Positions 7,174 to 14,425 are shown, counted from the stretch's first letter. The stretch is DNA of 15,564 bases from an uncultured Traorella sp. (GCA_945938205.1 CAMEUL010000006.1:1-15564); one strand, 5' to 3'. The notes: generated from the sequence alone by a model not told the origin. Program-made: numbers and translations.

Positions 7174-7623
7174 ATGTCAGATTTAATGCAGGATCCAATG
7201 ATCTTACGTCAGATCATCATGGATCATTATGAATATCCAAGAAATCATGAATTGACACATGATGAAAACTATATGACACGTCATATGGCTTCAGATTCAT
7301 GTATTGATGACATTCATGTGGAATCAAAGATCAGCAATGATATCATTGAAGATATCCGTTTTGATGGTGTCGCATGTACGATTGCGACAGCCAGCACTTC
7401 CATTATGAGTGAACTTTTGAAAGGAAAAACACTGAAAGAAGCACATGTCATCATTGACAACTATCATGCGATGATCGATGGCAAAGAATATGATGAAGAT
7501 CTTCTGGAAGAAGCAGTTGCTCTTCATTCAGTGGGAAAACAGGCCAATCGCATCAAATGTGCTACGATTGGATGGAAAGCAATGGAAGAAATGATTGCGG
7601 AAAGTGAGAACCATGGAAAATAA
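7174..7623 (+). CDS. sufU: SufU, zinc-dependent sulfurtransferase
   Basis: Accepts persulfide sulfur from SufS and hands it to the SufBCD scaffold; in Bacillota SufU is a zinc protein and not a true scaffold. The 149 residues keep all four expected zinc ligands: C43 and D45 in 'DSCID', C68 in 'GVACTIATAS', and C129 in 'RIKCATIGW'. The usual 'NPxCGD' motif is changed to 'SDSCID', so the flanking N, P and G are lost while C and D stay. The gene starts eight bases after sufS, and its AGGAGG site overlaps the sufS stop codon. Length is normal for the family. Confidence 0.93.
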   Translation: MSDLMQDPMILRQIIMDHYEYPRNHELTHDENYMTRHMASDSCIDDIHVESKISNDIIEDIRFDGVACTIATASTSIMSELLKGKTLKEAHVIIDNYHAMIDGKEYDEDLLEEAVALHSVGKQANRIKCATIGWKAMEEMIAESENHGK

Positions 7624-9007
7624 CTTACCGGATACAGAATACAAATATGGTTTTCATGATGAAGATGTCAGTGTCTACAATACCGGAAAGGGATTGAATG
7701 AAGAAATCGTTACTTTGATTTCTCAGAAGAAGCATGAACCAGAATGGATGCTGGAATATCGTTTGAAAGCCTATGAAGCATTTAAAAAGATGGAAATCCA
7801 GGACTGGGGCCCAAATGTAAAAAACATTGATTTTGACGATTATACCTACTACATCAAGCCTTCTGATAAACAGGAAAAGAGTTGGGATGAAGTTCCTGAA
7901 ACCATCAAGGATACTTTTGACAAATTGGGAATTCCGGAAGCGGAACAGAAATTCTTAGCAGGTGTTTCTACTCAATATGAATCAGAAGTGGTTTATCACA
8001 ATATGCTGAAAGAAGTGGAAGAGAAAGGCGTTATTTTCCTGGATACGGATTCAGCTTTACGTGAATGTCCGGATCTCTTTAAAAAGTATTTTGGAACTTT
8101 AGTAAGCTATGCCGACAATAAGTTTGCAGCCCTCAATAGTGCTGTTTGGAGTGGAGGAAGCTTTATCTATGTGCCAAAAGGTGTGAAACTGGAAAAACCT
8201 TTGCAGTCGTATTTTCGAATTAACACAGAAAGAATGGGTCAGTTTGAAAGAACACTGATCATTGTCGATGAAGGTGCCGATGTGCATTATGTGGAAGGAT
8301 GTACAGCACCTACTTATTCCAAGGATTCGTTGCATGCGGCAGTCGTAGAAATTTTTGTACATAAAAATGCGAAATGCCGTTATTCCACCGTACAAAACTG
8401 GTCCAGCAATATTTTAAATCTGGTGACCAAACGTGCCATCTGCTATGAACACGCGACCATGGAATGGATCGATGGGAACATCGGAAGCCAGATTACCATG
8501 AAATATCCAGCCTGTGTGTTAGCAGGGGAATATGCGAAGGGCATGACTGTTTCCATTGCCGTTGCGGGCAAGGATCAGATTCAGGATGCCGGAGCAAAAA
8601 TGATTCATTTGGCTCCGCACACTTCCAGCAACATTATTTCTAAATCTGTTTCCAGAAACGGAGGAAAAGTTAATTATCGCGGTCTGGTCAAACATGCACC
8701 AAATGCTTCTTTCTGTAAGAGCAAGGTGGAATGTGATACCCTGATCCTGGATAAACTGTCCACCAGTGATACTGTTCCAACCAATGTGATGCAGAATGCC
8801 ACCAGTCAGATCGAACATGAAGCGACGGTTTCCAAAATTTCAGAAGAACAGCTGTTCTATTTGATGAGCCGTGGTCTGACCAAAGAAAGTGCCACACAAA
8901 TGATCGTCATGGGATTCTTGGAACCTTTCACAAGAGAACTCCCAATGGAATATGCTGTTGAACTCAATCAGCTCTTAAAGCTGGATATGAGCGGATCGAT
9001 TGGATAA
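7613..9007 (+). CDS. sufB: SufB, Fe-S cluster scaffold subunit
   Basis: Main scaffold on which the SUF Fe-S cluster is built, working with SufC and SufD. The 464 residues begin with the conserved 'YKYGFHDEDVS' and contain 'EPEWMLEYRLKA'. 'YVEGCTAPTYS' contains C230, which matches the sulfur-accepting Cys254 of E. coli SufB. Further on are 'IEHEATVSKI' at 400-409 and 'QLFYLMSRGL' at 413-422. The second E. coli cysteine (405) appears to be serine here, judged by eye. I start at ATG 7613, which gives a normal SufB N-terminus and overlaps sufU by 11 bases; TTG 7595 and GTG 7604 are in-frame alternatives. The ribosome site is weak, so coupling to sufU is likely. Last gene of the operon. Confidence 0.95.
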   Translation: MENNLPDTEYKYGFHDEDVSVYNTGKGLNEEIVTLISQKKHEPEWMLEYRLKAYEAFKKMEIQDWGPNVKNIDFDDYTYYIKPSDKQEKSWDEVPETIKDTFDKLGIPEAEQKFLAGVSTQYESEVVYHNMLKEVEEKGVIFLDTDSALRECPDLFKKYFGTLVSYADNKFAALNSAVWSGGSFIYVPKGVKLEKPLQSYFRINTERMGQFERTLIIVDEGADVHYVEGCTAPTYSKDSLHAAVVEIFVHKNAKCRYSTVQNWSSNILNLVTKRAICYEHATMEWIDGNIGSQITMKYPACVLAGEYAKGMTVSIAVAGKDQIQDAGAKMIHLAPHTSSNIISKSVSRNGGKVNYRGLVKHAPNASFCKSKVECDTLILDKLSTSDTVPTNVMQNATSQIEHEATVSKISEEQLFYLMSRGLTKESATQMIVMGFLEPFTRELPMEYAVELNQLLKLDMSGSIG

Positions 9008-9029
9008 GAAGCACAATGTGCTTCTTTTT
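9006..9029 (+). terminator. Intrinsic terminator of the suf operon
   Basis: AAGAAGCAC at 9006-9014 pairs with GTGCTTCTT at 9018-9026 around a 3-base loop, followed by a T-run to 9029. It starts within the sufB stop codon. The next gene begins only 21 bases later, so partial read-through may be how that gene is expressed. Confidence 0.85.
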
Positions 9030-9050
9030 GCTAGAAAACGAGGAGGAAAT

Positions 9051-9584
9051 ATGAGTTACATTATTACCTATACTCAAAAACATATGGATCCATTGGATCC
9101 TCATCCTGAAGAAATAGATATCCATGATATTGCCCATGCCTTATCTTTATTATGCAGAGGTAATGGACAGGTAAAAACCTTCTTTTCAGTAGCTCAGCAT
9201 TGTATTTACTGTGCTCTGGAAGCTGAAAAAAGAGGTTATTCACCATCGGTGATCTTAGGTTGTCTTCTTCATGATGGCAGTGAAGCTTATATGGCTGATG
9301 TACCACGCCCTCTCAAACAATCGATGATTGAATATCAGAAAGCAGAAAACAGGCTTCTTGATATGATCTATCATAAATTCATCAACAAACCCTTAAGTGA
9401 AAAGGAACTCATGCAGATCAAAGAAATTGATGATGATTTATTATACTTTGATCTAACAGAACTATTAAATGAAAAATCAAATAGAGAAAAACCACTAATG
9501 CATGTTCATATCGATCATACATTCACCTCATTTGAAGATGTTGAAAAACAATATCTCATGCTTTATGAAAAATGGAAAAAGTAA
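9051..9584 (+). CDS. HD-domain phosphohydrolase
   Basis: A 177-residue protein of the small HD-domain hydrolase family whose members share 'DIAHALSLLCRxNG', 'FxSVAQH' and 'LLHDxxEAYxxDxPRPLK'. Here these are at about 25-39, 45-50 and 72-89. The metal-binding set is H50, H74-D75 and probably D128 or D129 from 'IDDDLL'. Members are presumed metal-dependent phosphohydrolases, perhaps on nucleotides like YfbR, but the substrate is not known from sequence. I chose ATG 9051 because AGGAGG at 9041-9046 lies four bases before it; an in-frame extension back to 9000 would run through the suf terminator. No promoter fits in the 21-base gap, so it depends on read-through or a promoter inside sufB. Confidence 0.85.
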   Translation: MSYIITYTQKHMDPLDPHPEEIDIHDIAHALSLLCRGNGQVKTFFSVAQHCIYCALEAEKRGYSPSVILGCLLHDGSEAYMADVPRPLKQSMIEYQKAENRLLDMIYHKFINKPLSEKELMQIKEIDDDLLYFDLTELLNEKSNREKPLMHVHIDHTFTSFEDVEKQYLMLYEKWKK

Positions 9585-9658
9585 TCGTGTTTTTGAACTC
9601 TTTTAAACAAAAACATCTTCATCTTTCGTAATCATCATGAAATCAATGATTCATTATT

Positions 9659-9681
9659 AGGCATTTTCCCATGCCTTTTTT
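9659..9681 (+). terminator. Intrinsic terminator after the HD gene
   Basis: AGGCAT at 9659-9664 pairs with ATGCCT at 9671-9676 around TTTCCC, followed by a T6 run to 9681. It lies about 75 bases past the HD gene stop and before the yunC-yunB pair. Confidence 0.8.
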
Positions 9682-9748
9682 CATTTGAAACATACTATGG
9701 GCTATGAACATACCTTTCATGAAACGTCTGTTATGTAAGACCCATTCA

Positions 9749-9754
9749 TATAAT
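9749..9754 (+). promoter_or_regulatory. Possible -10 box for the yunC-yunB pair
   Basis: TATAAT lies 27 bases before the yunC start and after the upstream terminator. I see no convincing -35 at 16-18 bases and no extended -10, so either an activator is needed or another sigma factor is used. The gap 9585-9781 otherwise shows only the terminator. Confidence 0.3.
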
Positions 9755-9781
9755 GGTAGGGATCAAAGTGGGGGATTCGAT

Positions 9782-10078
9782 ATGATCGATTTAAAAAGCA
9801 TCGTAATTGAAACGGAACGTGTAGTAGGACTTCAGATCAAACTGCCTTTTACTTTGATGATATTTGTATTCAATACCAAAGGGTTTCTTTGCGGACCTTT
9901 TGTAAATATTGAACACTTTCATCATTCCAAAGCCTGTATTTGTGTCATGTCGAAAAGTTCAACCTATGAAGAATGCCTAAATTCAGAAGTAAAAATGCTG
10001 AATCAAGCTTCTTTGGATAAGGGAATTGAAATCGGCATGAAAGGGAAAAAGGCTTTGATGAAGATGTATGAGACTTAA
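9782..10078 (+). CDS. yunC: YunC-like DUF1805 protein
   Basis: A 98-residue soluble protein of the DUF1805 (YunC) family, function not established. Family features seen: an N-terminal strand pair, 'TKGFLCGPFVNIEHF' at 32-46 where the family has 'KGYIMCGxLD', 'YEECL' where it has 'TIEDLL', and the C-terminal signature 'GIEIGMKGKKALMKM' at 81-95. The start at 9782 has a GTGGGGG ribosome site at 9768-9774, seven bases before it; a longer frame from 9704 has no site and no family homology in the extra residues. Its end overlaps the next gene, a YunB homologue, by 11 bases. The yunB/yunC association resembles Bacillus subtilis. Confidence 0.8.
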   Translation: MIDLKSIVIETERVVGLQIKLPFTLMIFVFNTKGFLCGPFVNIEHFHHSKACICVMSKSSTYEECLNSEVKMLNQASLDKGIEIGMKGKKALMKMYET

Positions 10079-10646
10079 AAAAAAGAATCTTTTGATTCTT
10101 TTAAGTGTTTTTCTCATTATCAATGTGATCATCTTTTATGTGCAGTTTCTTCCTTATTTCAAAATTCATTCCAAAACTTATTTTCATGAAAGAATGGTAA
10201 ATGAAATTGTGGAAAGTGCGAAAAGGATCGAGATACCCACAGATTTCATTGTGAAAGAGGAAGACAGAATTCGTGTGAATACGATGGCACTGAACCGATG
10301 GCTGATTGAAGTCAATACGTATCTGAATCAGAACATCCAGAAAAAAATGGATGCCAACATTCCTTTGGGCTATTTCACAGGTATTGTATTTATTCAAAAT
10401 AAAGGCCCTGTCATTCCCGTGAGTTATCTGATGAATCAGCGTCTGTTGGCACGTTATGACATCAAAACAACTTCTTTGGGAATCAATAATGTGCTGATCG
10501 AACTGATTCTTCAGGTAGAATGCAAAGGACATGTATTCTTGGGATTTGAATCCATGGAAATGGAAATTACAGAAGCTATTCCGTTAGCGTTAGAATATGT
10601 GCAAGGAGAGGTTCCTCAGATTTTTCCATATGAAAAAGGAGCCTAG
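10068..10646 (+). CDS. yunB: YunB-like sporulation-associated membrane protein
   Basis: A 192-residue protein with one N-terminal membrane segment (about 8-28) and an outward-facing body. In Bacillus, YunB is a sporulation protein made in the mother cell under sigma-E. Family-like segments are 'RVNTMALNRWLIEVN' at 69-83, 'IPLGYFTGIVF' at 98-108, 'KGPVIPV' at 112-118, and 'TTSLGINNVLIEL' at 134-146, which corresponds to the conserved 'GINQT' region. It starts inside yunC (11-base overlap, weak ribosome site), so translation is probably coupled. Its stop overlaps that of the convergent nfu gene. It is somewhat short for YunB. The assignment rests on remembered motifs, and a DUF2140-type protein is a less likely alternative. 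Confidence 0.7.
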   Translation: MRLKKKNLLILLSVFLIINVIIFYVQFLPYFKIHSKTYFHERMVNEIVESAKRIEIPTDFIVKEEDRIRVNTMALNRWLIEVNTYLNQNIQKKMDANIPLGYFTGIVFIQNKGPVIPVSYLMNQRLLARYDIKTTSLGINNVLIELILQVECKGHVFLGFESMEMEITEAIPLALEYVQGEVPQIFPYEKGA

Positions 10647-10670
10647 TAGACTTGAGCTACCTGGACTCCT
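10633..10670 (-). terminator. Intrinsic terminator of the DUF212-nfu operon, inside the yunB 3' end
   Basis: Read on the minus strand, AGGAG (10670-10666) pairs with CTCCT (10641-10637), then CC with GG, then GGTAG with CTACT, with one bulged T and one A-A mismatch. The 7-base loop is CTCAAGT, followed by a T-run from 10637 to 10633. It spans the last nfu codons and the end of yunB. On the plus strand no T-run follows, so it should stop only minus-strand transcripts. Confidence 0.65.
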
Positions 10671-10879
10671 ACAACTCCTTCGACTTCTTCAAGAAGTAAG
10701 GCTTCTACGCCCATGGAAATGGTATCATCTAATGCAAGGCAGTCACTGCAGGCCCCCAGCATTTTGATGGTGACAATACCATCTACAAAACATATAAATT
10801 CAAGATCTCCTCCGTCTCTTTGTATATAGGGACGGATTTTTTCGAGGACCTGTACAATTTCTTTTTCTTTATCGCTCAT
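10643..10879 (-). CDS. NifU C-terminal-domain Fe-S carrier (Nfu-type)
   Basis: A 78-residue stand-alone NifU C-terminal (Nfu) domain, which in other bacteria carries a transient Fe-S cluster between subunits and delivers it to target proteins. 'RPYIQRDGGDLEF' is at 16-28 and the cluster-binding CxxC is C44-C47 in 'LGACSDCLALDDT'. Length is typical for the minimal form. It is second in an operon with the DUF212 gene, whose TAG stop is embedded in its AGGAGG ribosome site. It is not in the suf operon but about 1.6 kb from it on the opposite strand, presumably serving the same pathway. Its stop codon overlaps the yunB stop through a palindromic CTAG. Confidence 0.92.
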   Translation of the reverse strand: MSDKEKEIVQVLEKIRPYIQRDGGDLEFICFVDGIVTIKMLGACSDCLALDDTISMGVEALLLEEVEGVVGVQVAQVY

Positions 10880-10887
10880 AATTCCTC

Positions 10888-11361
10888 CTAAAATAAACCT
10901 AACAATAATGCAGCCAGTCCGGTCAGCAGGATGCCTAAGATAAAACCACCTAATGCTTCCACAAAACGATGACCTAAAACAGCTTTCATCTTTTCATGAT
11001 AGATGGGATCATCCAATGGCAACTGAAACATTTCTGAAAGATCAGATACCAATTGCTGTGTCAATTCAATATTCTTTCCTGCGTAATAGCGGACATTAAT
11101 GGCATCATAGATGACGATCAAGCCAAAGATAAAGCTAATGGCAAACATACTGGAATCAAATCCTTCCACGATTCCAATTGCCATGGCAAGTGATGTGACC
11201 GTTGAAGTATGACTGCTTGGGAATCCTCCGCAGGTCACAGTATAATGAATATCAAATTTATCCGTACGATAATAATAAATAAATGGTTTCGCAACCTGTG
11301 CTACTATATTTGAGAGTACCGCTATCCAAAGCGGAAAAGTATCAATTAACAATGGTAACAT
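10888..11361 (-). CDS. Divergent PAP2 family (DUF212, YuiD-like) membrane protein
   Basis: A 157-residue membrane protein of the DUF212 family, distantly related to PAP2 phosphatases; substrate unknown. Family motifs: 'CGGFPSSHTSTV' at 44-55, 'IYDAINVRYYAG' at 84-95 (usually 'YDAxGVRxxAG', with the G changed to N here), and 'LGHRFVEALGGFILG' at 129-143. Membrane segments are at about 8-28, 55-66, 72-90 and 136-156. The ATG at 11361 has an AGAGGTGAG site four to five bases before it and a promoter just upstream. First gene of a two-gene operon with the Nfu-type protein; the link looks like shared transcription more than shared function. Confidence 0.9.
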   Translation of the reverse strand: MLPLLIDTFPLWIAVLSNIVAQVAKPFIYYYRTDKFDIHYTVTCGGFPSSHTSTVTSLAMAIGIVEGFDSSMFAISFIFGLIVIYDAINVRYYAGKNIELTQQLVSDLSEMFQLPLDDPIYHEKMKAVLGHRFVEALGGFILGILLTGLAALLLGLF

Positions 11362-11381
11362 TCGCTCACCTCTTTTGGTTT

Positions 11382-11411
11382 ATTATATCACGCTTCAAGA
11401 AAAAATGTGAA
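11382..11411 (-). promoter_or_regulatory. Promoter of the DUF212-nfu operon
   Basis: On the minus strand, TTCACA (11411-11406, five of six to consensus) and a perfect TATAAT (11387-11382) are spaced by 18 bases. The -10 ends 20 bases before the ATG. The stretch from 11412 to 11518 shows nothing else I can support. Confidence 0.65.
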
Positions 11412-11518
11412 ATTGTATGATAATTTTCTTAAATTCATAATGAGGGAATATGATATAAGGCTATTTTAGTATTTTTTTCAATGATTGTGAAAGAAAATGA
11501 GGAAACTATGAATAAATA

Positions 11519-12360
11519 TCATAAGAATAAGAAAGAAAAAATGAAATAAATCATTAAATTTAACAGCATATGAGCTATCTGAAAGAAAAGATAATGATTA
11601 TAAGACATAGTAATTTCATCACAGCCATTCATTACCTGCAAATGTGAAGCAAAACCGCCAAAACCAATGCATATCAGTAAAAAGATCATGACATGTTCAT
11701 GATGTCTGAAATATAAAACAGCACTTGAGAATTCACTGAGCAGATGTGTGATTTCTTCAAGAAAAGGAAAATAAAGAACAAACAGTGTTTTTAGTGTGAT
11801 GGAAAGAAACAGATAGGATAAAATCATGGCCATGGATTTCAGGGCAAATAGAATGGATGAGGAAAGAGAAAGAGGAGAAGGAATGTGTTCTAACGTAATT
11901 GTGTTTTTGCGTGTCAAAACAAAAGGATCAAAAGAGATGTCAAATGAATCAAAAAAACAGAAAGAGAAACAATTTGTGATGTCAGAGAAGCTAAGCTCAT
12001 CAGCATGAAACTGATGGAAGGAATGGCACAGCAGGTAATGATCCTTGAAGCTTGTTTCTGTGTGCATTGTTTGGATTTCACCAGAGTATTCACCAAATAA
12101 CTGCCACTGGGAAGACCCAAAAGGATTACTTTGATGATCAAAAGAAATGTGGATGTATCAAAACCAAACACTTTGATGAAGAAACGATCTGTTCCAGAAA
12201 AATGAGGCAAGGGTATCATCTGTACGAGCACACATAAAATAAAAAGTGATGGAAGAAGATTTTCAAGAAAGAAAAATAATATTTTTTGATTTTCATACAG
12301 AAGTGTCTGATGATGGAAAACACTAAGAATGGCAATCAAGTAAAGAAACAAAGTTTTCAT
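11519..12360 (-). pseudogene. YlbJ-like sporulation membrane protein gene, broken by a frameshift
   Basis: Two overlapping minus-strand frames (12360-11914 and a second ending at 11519) join into one multi-pass membrane protein of about 280 residues if one base is restored near 11916-11924. The first frame has 'LENLLPSLFILCVLVQ', 'LLGLPSGSYLVNTLV' and 'CCAIPSISFM', and the second has 'GFGGFASHLQVM'. These resemble the YlbJ/nucleoside-recognition membrane family, in which YlbJ is a sigma-E sporulation protein. The first frame ends in TGA at 11916-11914, right after two T4 runs (11924-11921 and 11919-11916, minus strand). Adding one T gives a smooth hydrophobic continuation into the second frame. 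The start at 12360 has AGGGGTGAG before it. It is shorter than B. subtilis YlbJ (about 400). A true mutation, a programmed -1 shift, or a sequencing error are all possible. Confidence 0.6.
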
Positions 12361-12373
12361 GGCTCACCCCTAG

Positions 12374-12400
12374 TATTTTATGGGCGAAGCGAGTAAAATA
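12374..12400. promoter_or_regulatory. Symmetric TATTTTA/TAAAATA repeat between divergent genes
   Basis: TATTTTA at 12374-12380 and TAAAATA at 12394-12400 form a 7-base inverted repeat with a 13-base spacer in the 62-base gap between the divergent ylbJ-like and 408-residue genes. Each arm reads as TAAAAT in the direction of its own gene, so the arms could be paired -10 boxes or an operator. No good -35 boxes are visible. Confidence 0.3.
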
Positions 12401-12422
12401 GAAAAGAATGCGAGGATAAGAC

Positions 12423-13649
12423 ATGATACATGTAAGTTTGGAAGGTATTGTTAAGACAGAAGAGGATCAGAAAATATTGATCCATCAGATACAGAATGTC
12501 TGCGAAAGAGAAAGAATTCCTTTTGAAATAGAGAATCATCAGGGCGAAATTTATTTATGTCCTTGTGGTGTCATCGATGTGAAGATCGAGAATTATTTTG
12601 CGGTGCTGAAAACCAATACTGCCTTGGCAGGTCCCGGATATCATGTGGCCGTGGTGGAACTTTTTGATAAGATCATGAATGAAGAAGGAGTTTATCTTTC
12701 CATGGATGATGAATGTGATTACTTGGAAGATCATGATTTTGAAAGAATCAAACAAATGTATTTTATTCCTTATATGAGCCAGCTGATGCGTCAGTTCTCA
12801 AATATGAAGGAAGAGGATCAGGCGACTTATGGATGGGATGAAAGAAGTTATTTGCCAGTCGCAAAAGAAAATACTGTCATCACACCTTATGGATATATCA
12901 GCGGGAAACAGGCAGGATCTTACTCCATCGACACAGCCTGTCAGAATTTTTATATTTGGAATGAAATTGAAAAAGATGCTTATTTCTACCGAAACAGTGC
13001 CCTTGTTTCCTTGTGGTGTGACTGTCTGTTTGAAAACTCACTTTATGATGAAAAATCTCTGAATGTATCAAAATCTATTTGTGATGCATTGGAGAAAGCA
13101 CATGAATTGGATCCGTTATGTGCATTGCCGGTAGATGAATATCAGCAGCTTTGTAAGCTGCTTCATCGGAAAAATAAAATTTTTGATGTCGATCAGTATC
13201 CAAAAGGAGCTGTAGGATATCATCGAGAATTTGTCTTTTATGTATATGGAAACTGGTTTCTTTATTTCCAGGGAAATGCCCTTCAGAGTTTTGATGGACA
13301 TACCATGGTCCTGAAACTGAAAGATGAAGATGAAGATATCATGACCTTGAAAGTAACAGGCTACAAAAATCATGAAAAGATGGATTTTGCTTATCGCTAT
13401 CTCAATAGTGTGGATGCGTTGGATTCTATTGACTTTGAAAATGAGAAAATTCATGTGAAAGGTGTGCTGCATCAGTTAAATGATGCGGATTCCACACTTT
13501 ATTTGCAGGCTCAATGTTTGAAAGAAAATGAATTATTAATGATCAATGTGGAATGCCGTGATATGACAAGCTATAAAAAAGCACTGCTGACATTAGAAAA
13601 TATACAGCATATCGAGATGGAGAAAACCGTACAGGATGTACGTATTTAA
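12423..13649 (+). CDS. Unrecognised 408-residue cytosolic protein
   Basis: I do not recognise this family with confidence. It has no signal peptide or membrane segment and is acidic, so it is probably cytosolic. Visible features are a 'CPCG' pair at 46-49, an 'NTALAGPGYHVAVVELFD' segment at 65-82 with a glycine-proline turn and histidine, an aromatic-rich middle ('WDERSYLPVAKEN' near 140), and a C-terminal beta-rich part after about 270. There is no nucleotide-binding loop or clear metal site beyond the two cysteines. GAGGA at 12412-12416 supports the ATG at 12423. It is followed after 11 bases by a DUF1461 membrane protein gene and then maf, all on one strand, so it probably heads an operon. 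Confidence 0.75.
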   Translation: MIHVSLEGIVKTEEDQKILIHQIQNVCERERIPFEIENHQGEIYLCPCGVIDVKIENYFAVLKTNTALAGPGYHVAVVELFDKIMNEEGVYLSMDDECDYLEDHDFERIKQMYFIPYMSQLMRQFSNMKEEDQATYGWDERSYLPVAKENTVITPYGYISGKQAGSYSIDTACQNFYIWNEIEKDAYFYRNSALVSLWCDCLFENSLYDEKSLNVSKSICDALEKAHELDPLCALPVDEYQQLCKLLHRKNKIFDVDQYPKGAVGYHREFVFYVYGNWFLYFQGNALQSFDGHTMVLKLKDEDEDIMTLKVTGYKNHEKMDFAYRYLNSVDALDSIDFENEKIHVKGVLHQLNDADSTLYLQAQCLKENELLMINVECRDMTSYKKALLTLENIQHIEMEKTVQDVRI

Positions 13650-13660
13650 AAGGAGAAGCC

Positions 13661-14389
13661 ATGAAAATAAGCAGTAAGATCGCTGGTGTCTTAAGTGTTT
13701 TAGGAGTCATTGCACTTTGTCTTTTGGGCAGCATTGAGTTTCATGCTTTCAATGCAACCTACTATAAAAATGAATATGCCAAACTACATACGGCAGAATC
13801 CATTGGCATGAGCGAAGAAGCCCTTTTTGAAGCAACCGATGCTCTTTTGGATTATTTAAAAGGAAAACGAGAAGATATCTTTTGTGTTCAAAATATTAGA
13901 GGCGTGGACAGAGAAGTGTTTGATGAAAGAGAAACAGCTCATATGGTCGATGTGAAAAATCTCTATATTTCAGCGAAAAATGTTGGCATTGGAATGAGTA
14001 TCATAGGCCTGTTATCTTTTTTGTGGATGATCTATTTGGTAAGAAGCGGAAAAGAAAGTGCTTTTGAAATGCGAAAAGATCTTGCCAGTGGATTCAAACA
14101 GGTGTTGATGTCGTTAGGAATCATTGTTGCAGGCATTGTTGTTTATGCGGTGATTGATTTTTCACGTTTCTGGGTCTTGTTTCATGAGATTTTCTTCACC
14201 AATGATCTGTGGTTACTAGACCCTAACGTATCAGTCATGATCAATATGTTCCCAGAAGAGTTTTTTAATGGGATGGTAATGCGTATTATCCTGACATTTA
14301 TTTTGTGTTTTTTGGTGATGGTGAGATTGTACATATTCATGGCCAACAAATTGAAATTTCTAAAATCTGACATTGAAATTCACAAATAA
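13661..14389 (+). CDS. DUF1461 / TIGR01906-type integral membrane protein
   Basis: A 242-residue membrane protein of the DUF1461 family, function unknown. Four membrane segments fall at about 7-25, 107-127, 148-167 and 206-224. Between the first two lies a large, probably external loop with the family's 'LMxYL'-like 'ATDALLDYLKGK' (58-69) and 'FDERETAHMVDVKNLY' (87-102). The second loop has 'FHEIFFTNDLWLLDP' (174-188) and 'MINMFPEEFF' (193-202), the most diagnostic motif. AAAGGAG lies about six bases before the ATG and only 11 bases separate it from the preceding gene. The next gene, maf, starts 36 bases after its stop. Confidence 0.88.
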   Translation: MKISSKIAGVLSVLGVIALCLLGSIEFHAFNATYYKNEYAKLHTAESIGMSEEALFEATDALLDYLKGKREDIFCVQNIRGVDREVFDERETAHMVDVKNLYISAKNVGIGMSIIGLLSFLWMIYLVRSGKESAFEMRKDLASGFKQVLMSLGIIVAGIVVYAVIDFSRFWVLFHEIFFTNDLWLLDPNVSVMINMFPEEFFNGMVMRIILTFILCFLVMVRLYIFMANKLKFLKSDIEIHK

Positions 14390-14425
14390 TAGGACTATAA
14401 TTTCTTTCGGAAGGAGCAGTATCGT

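Noticed and set aside
9590..9617. TGTTTTTG / CAAAAACA inverted repeat just after the HD gene.
   Set aside because: Composed almost only of A and T runs and not followed by a T-tract; the hairpin at 9659-9681 is the better terminator.
9704..9781. Longer N-terminus for the yunC gene starting at 9704.
   Set aside because: No ribosome site, and the extra residues look unrelated to the DUF1805 family; the strong GTGGGGG site supports 9782.
11480..11548. A 22-codon plus-strand frame (Lys-rich) with a GAGGA-like site before its inner ATG.
   Set aside because: Low-complexity, antisense to the ylbJ-like gene end, no promoter and no family; likely chance.
11826..12237. Two plus-strand frames (60 and 61 codons) across the ylbJ-like gene.
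   Set aside because: Charged low-complexity shadows of hydrophobic minus-strand coding; no ribosome sites.
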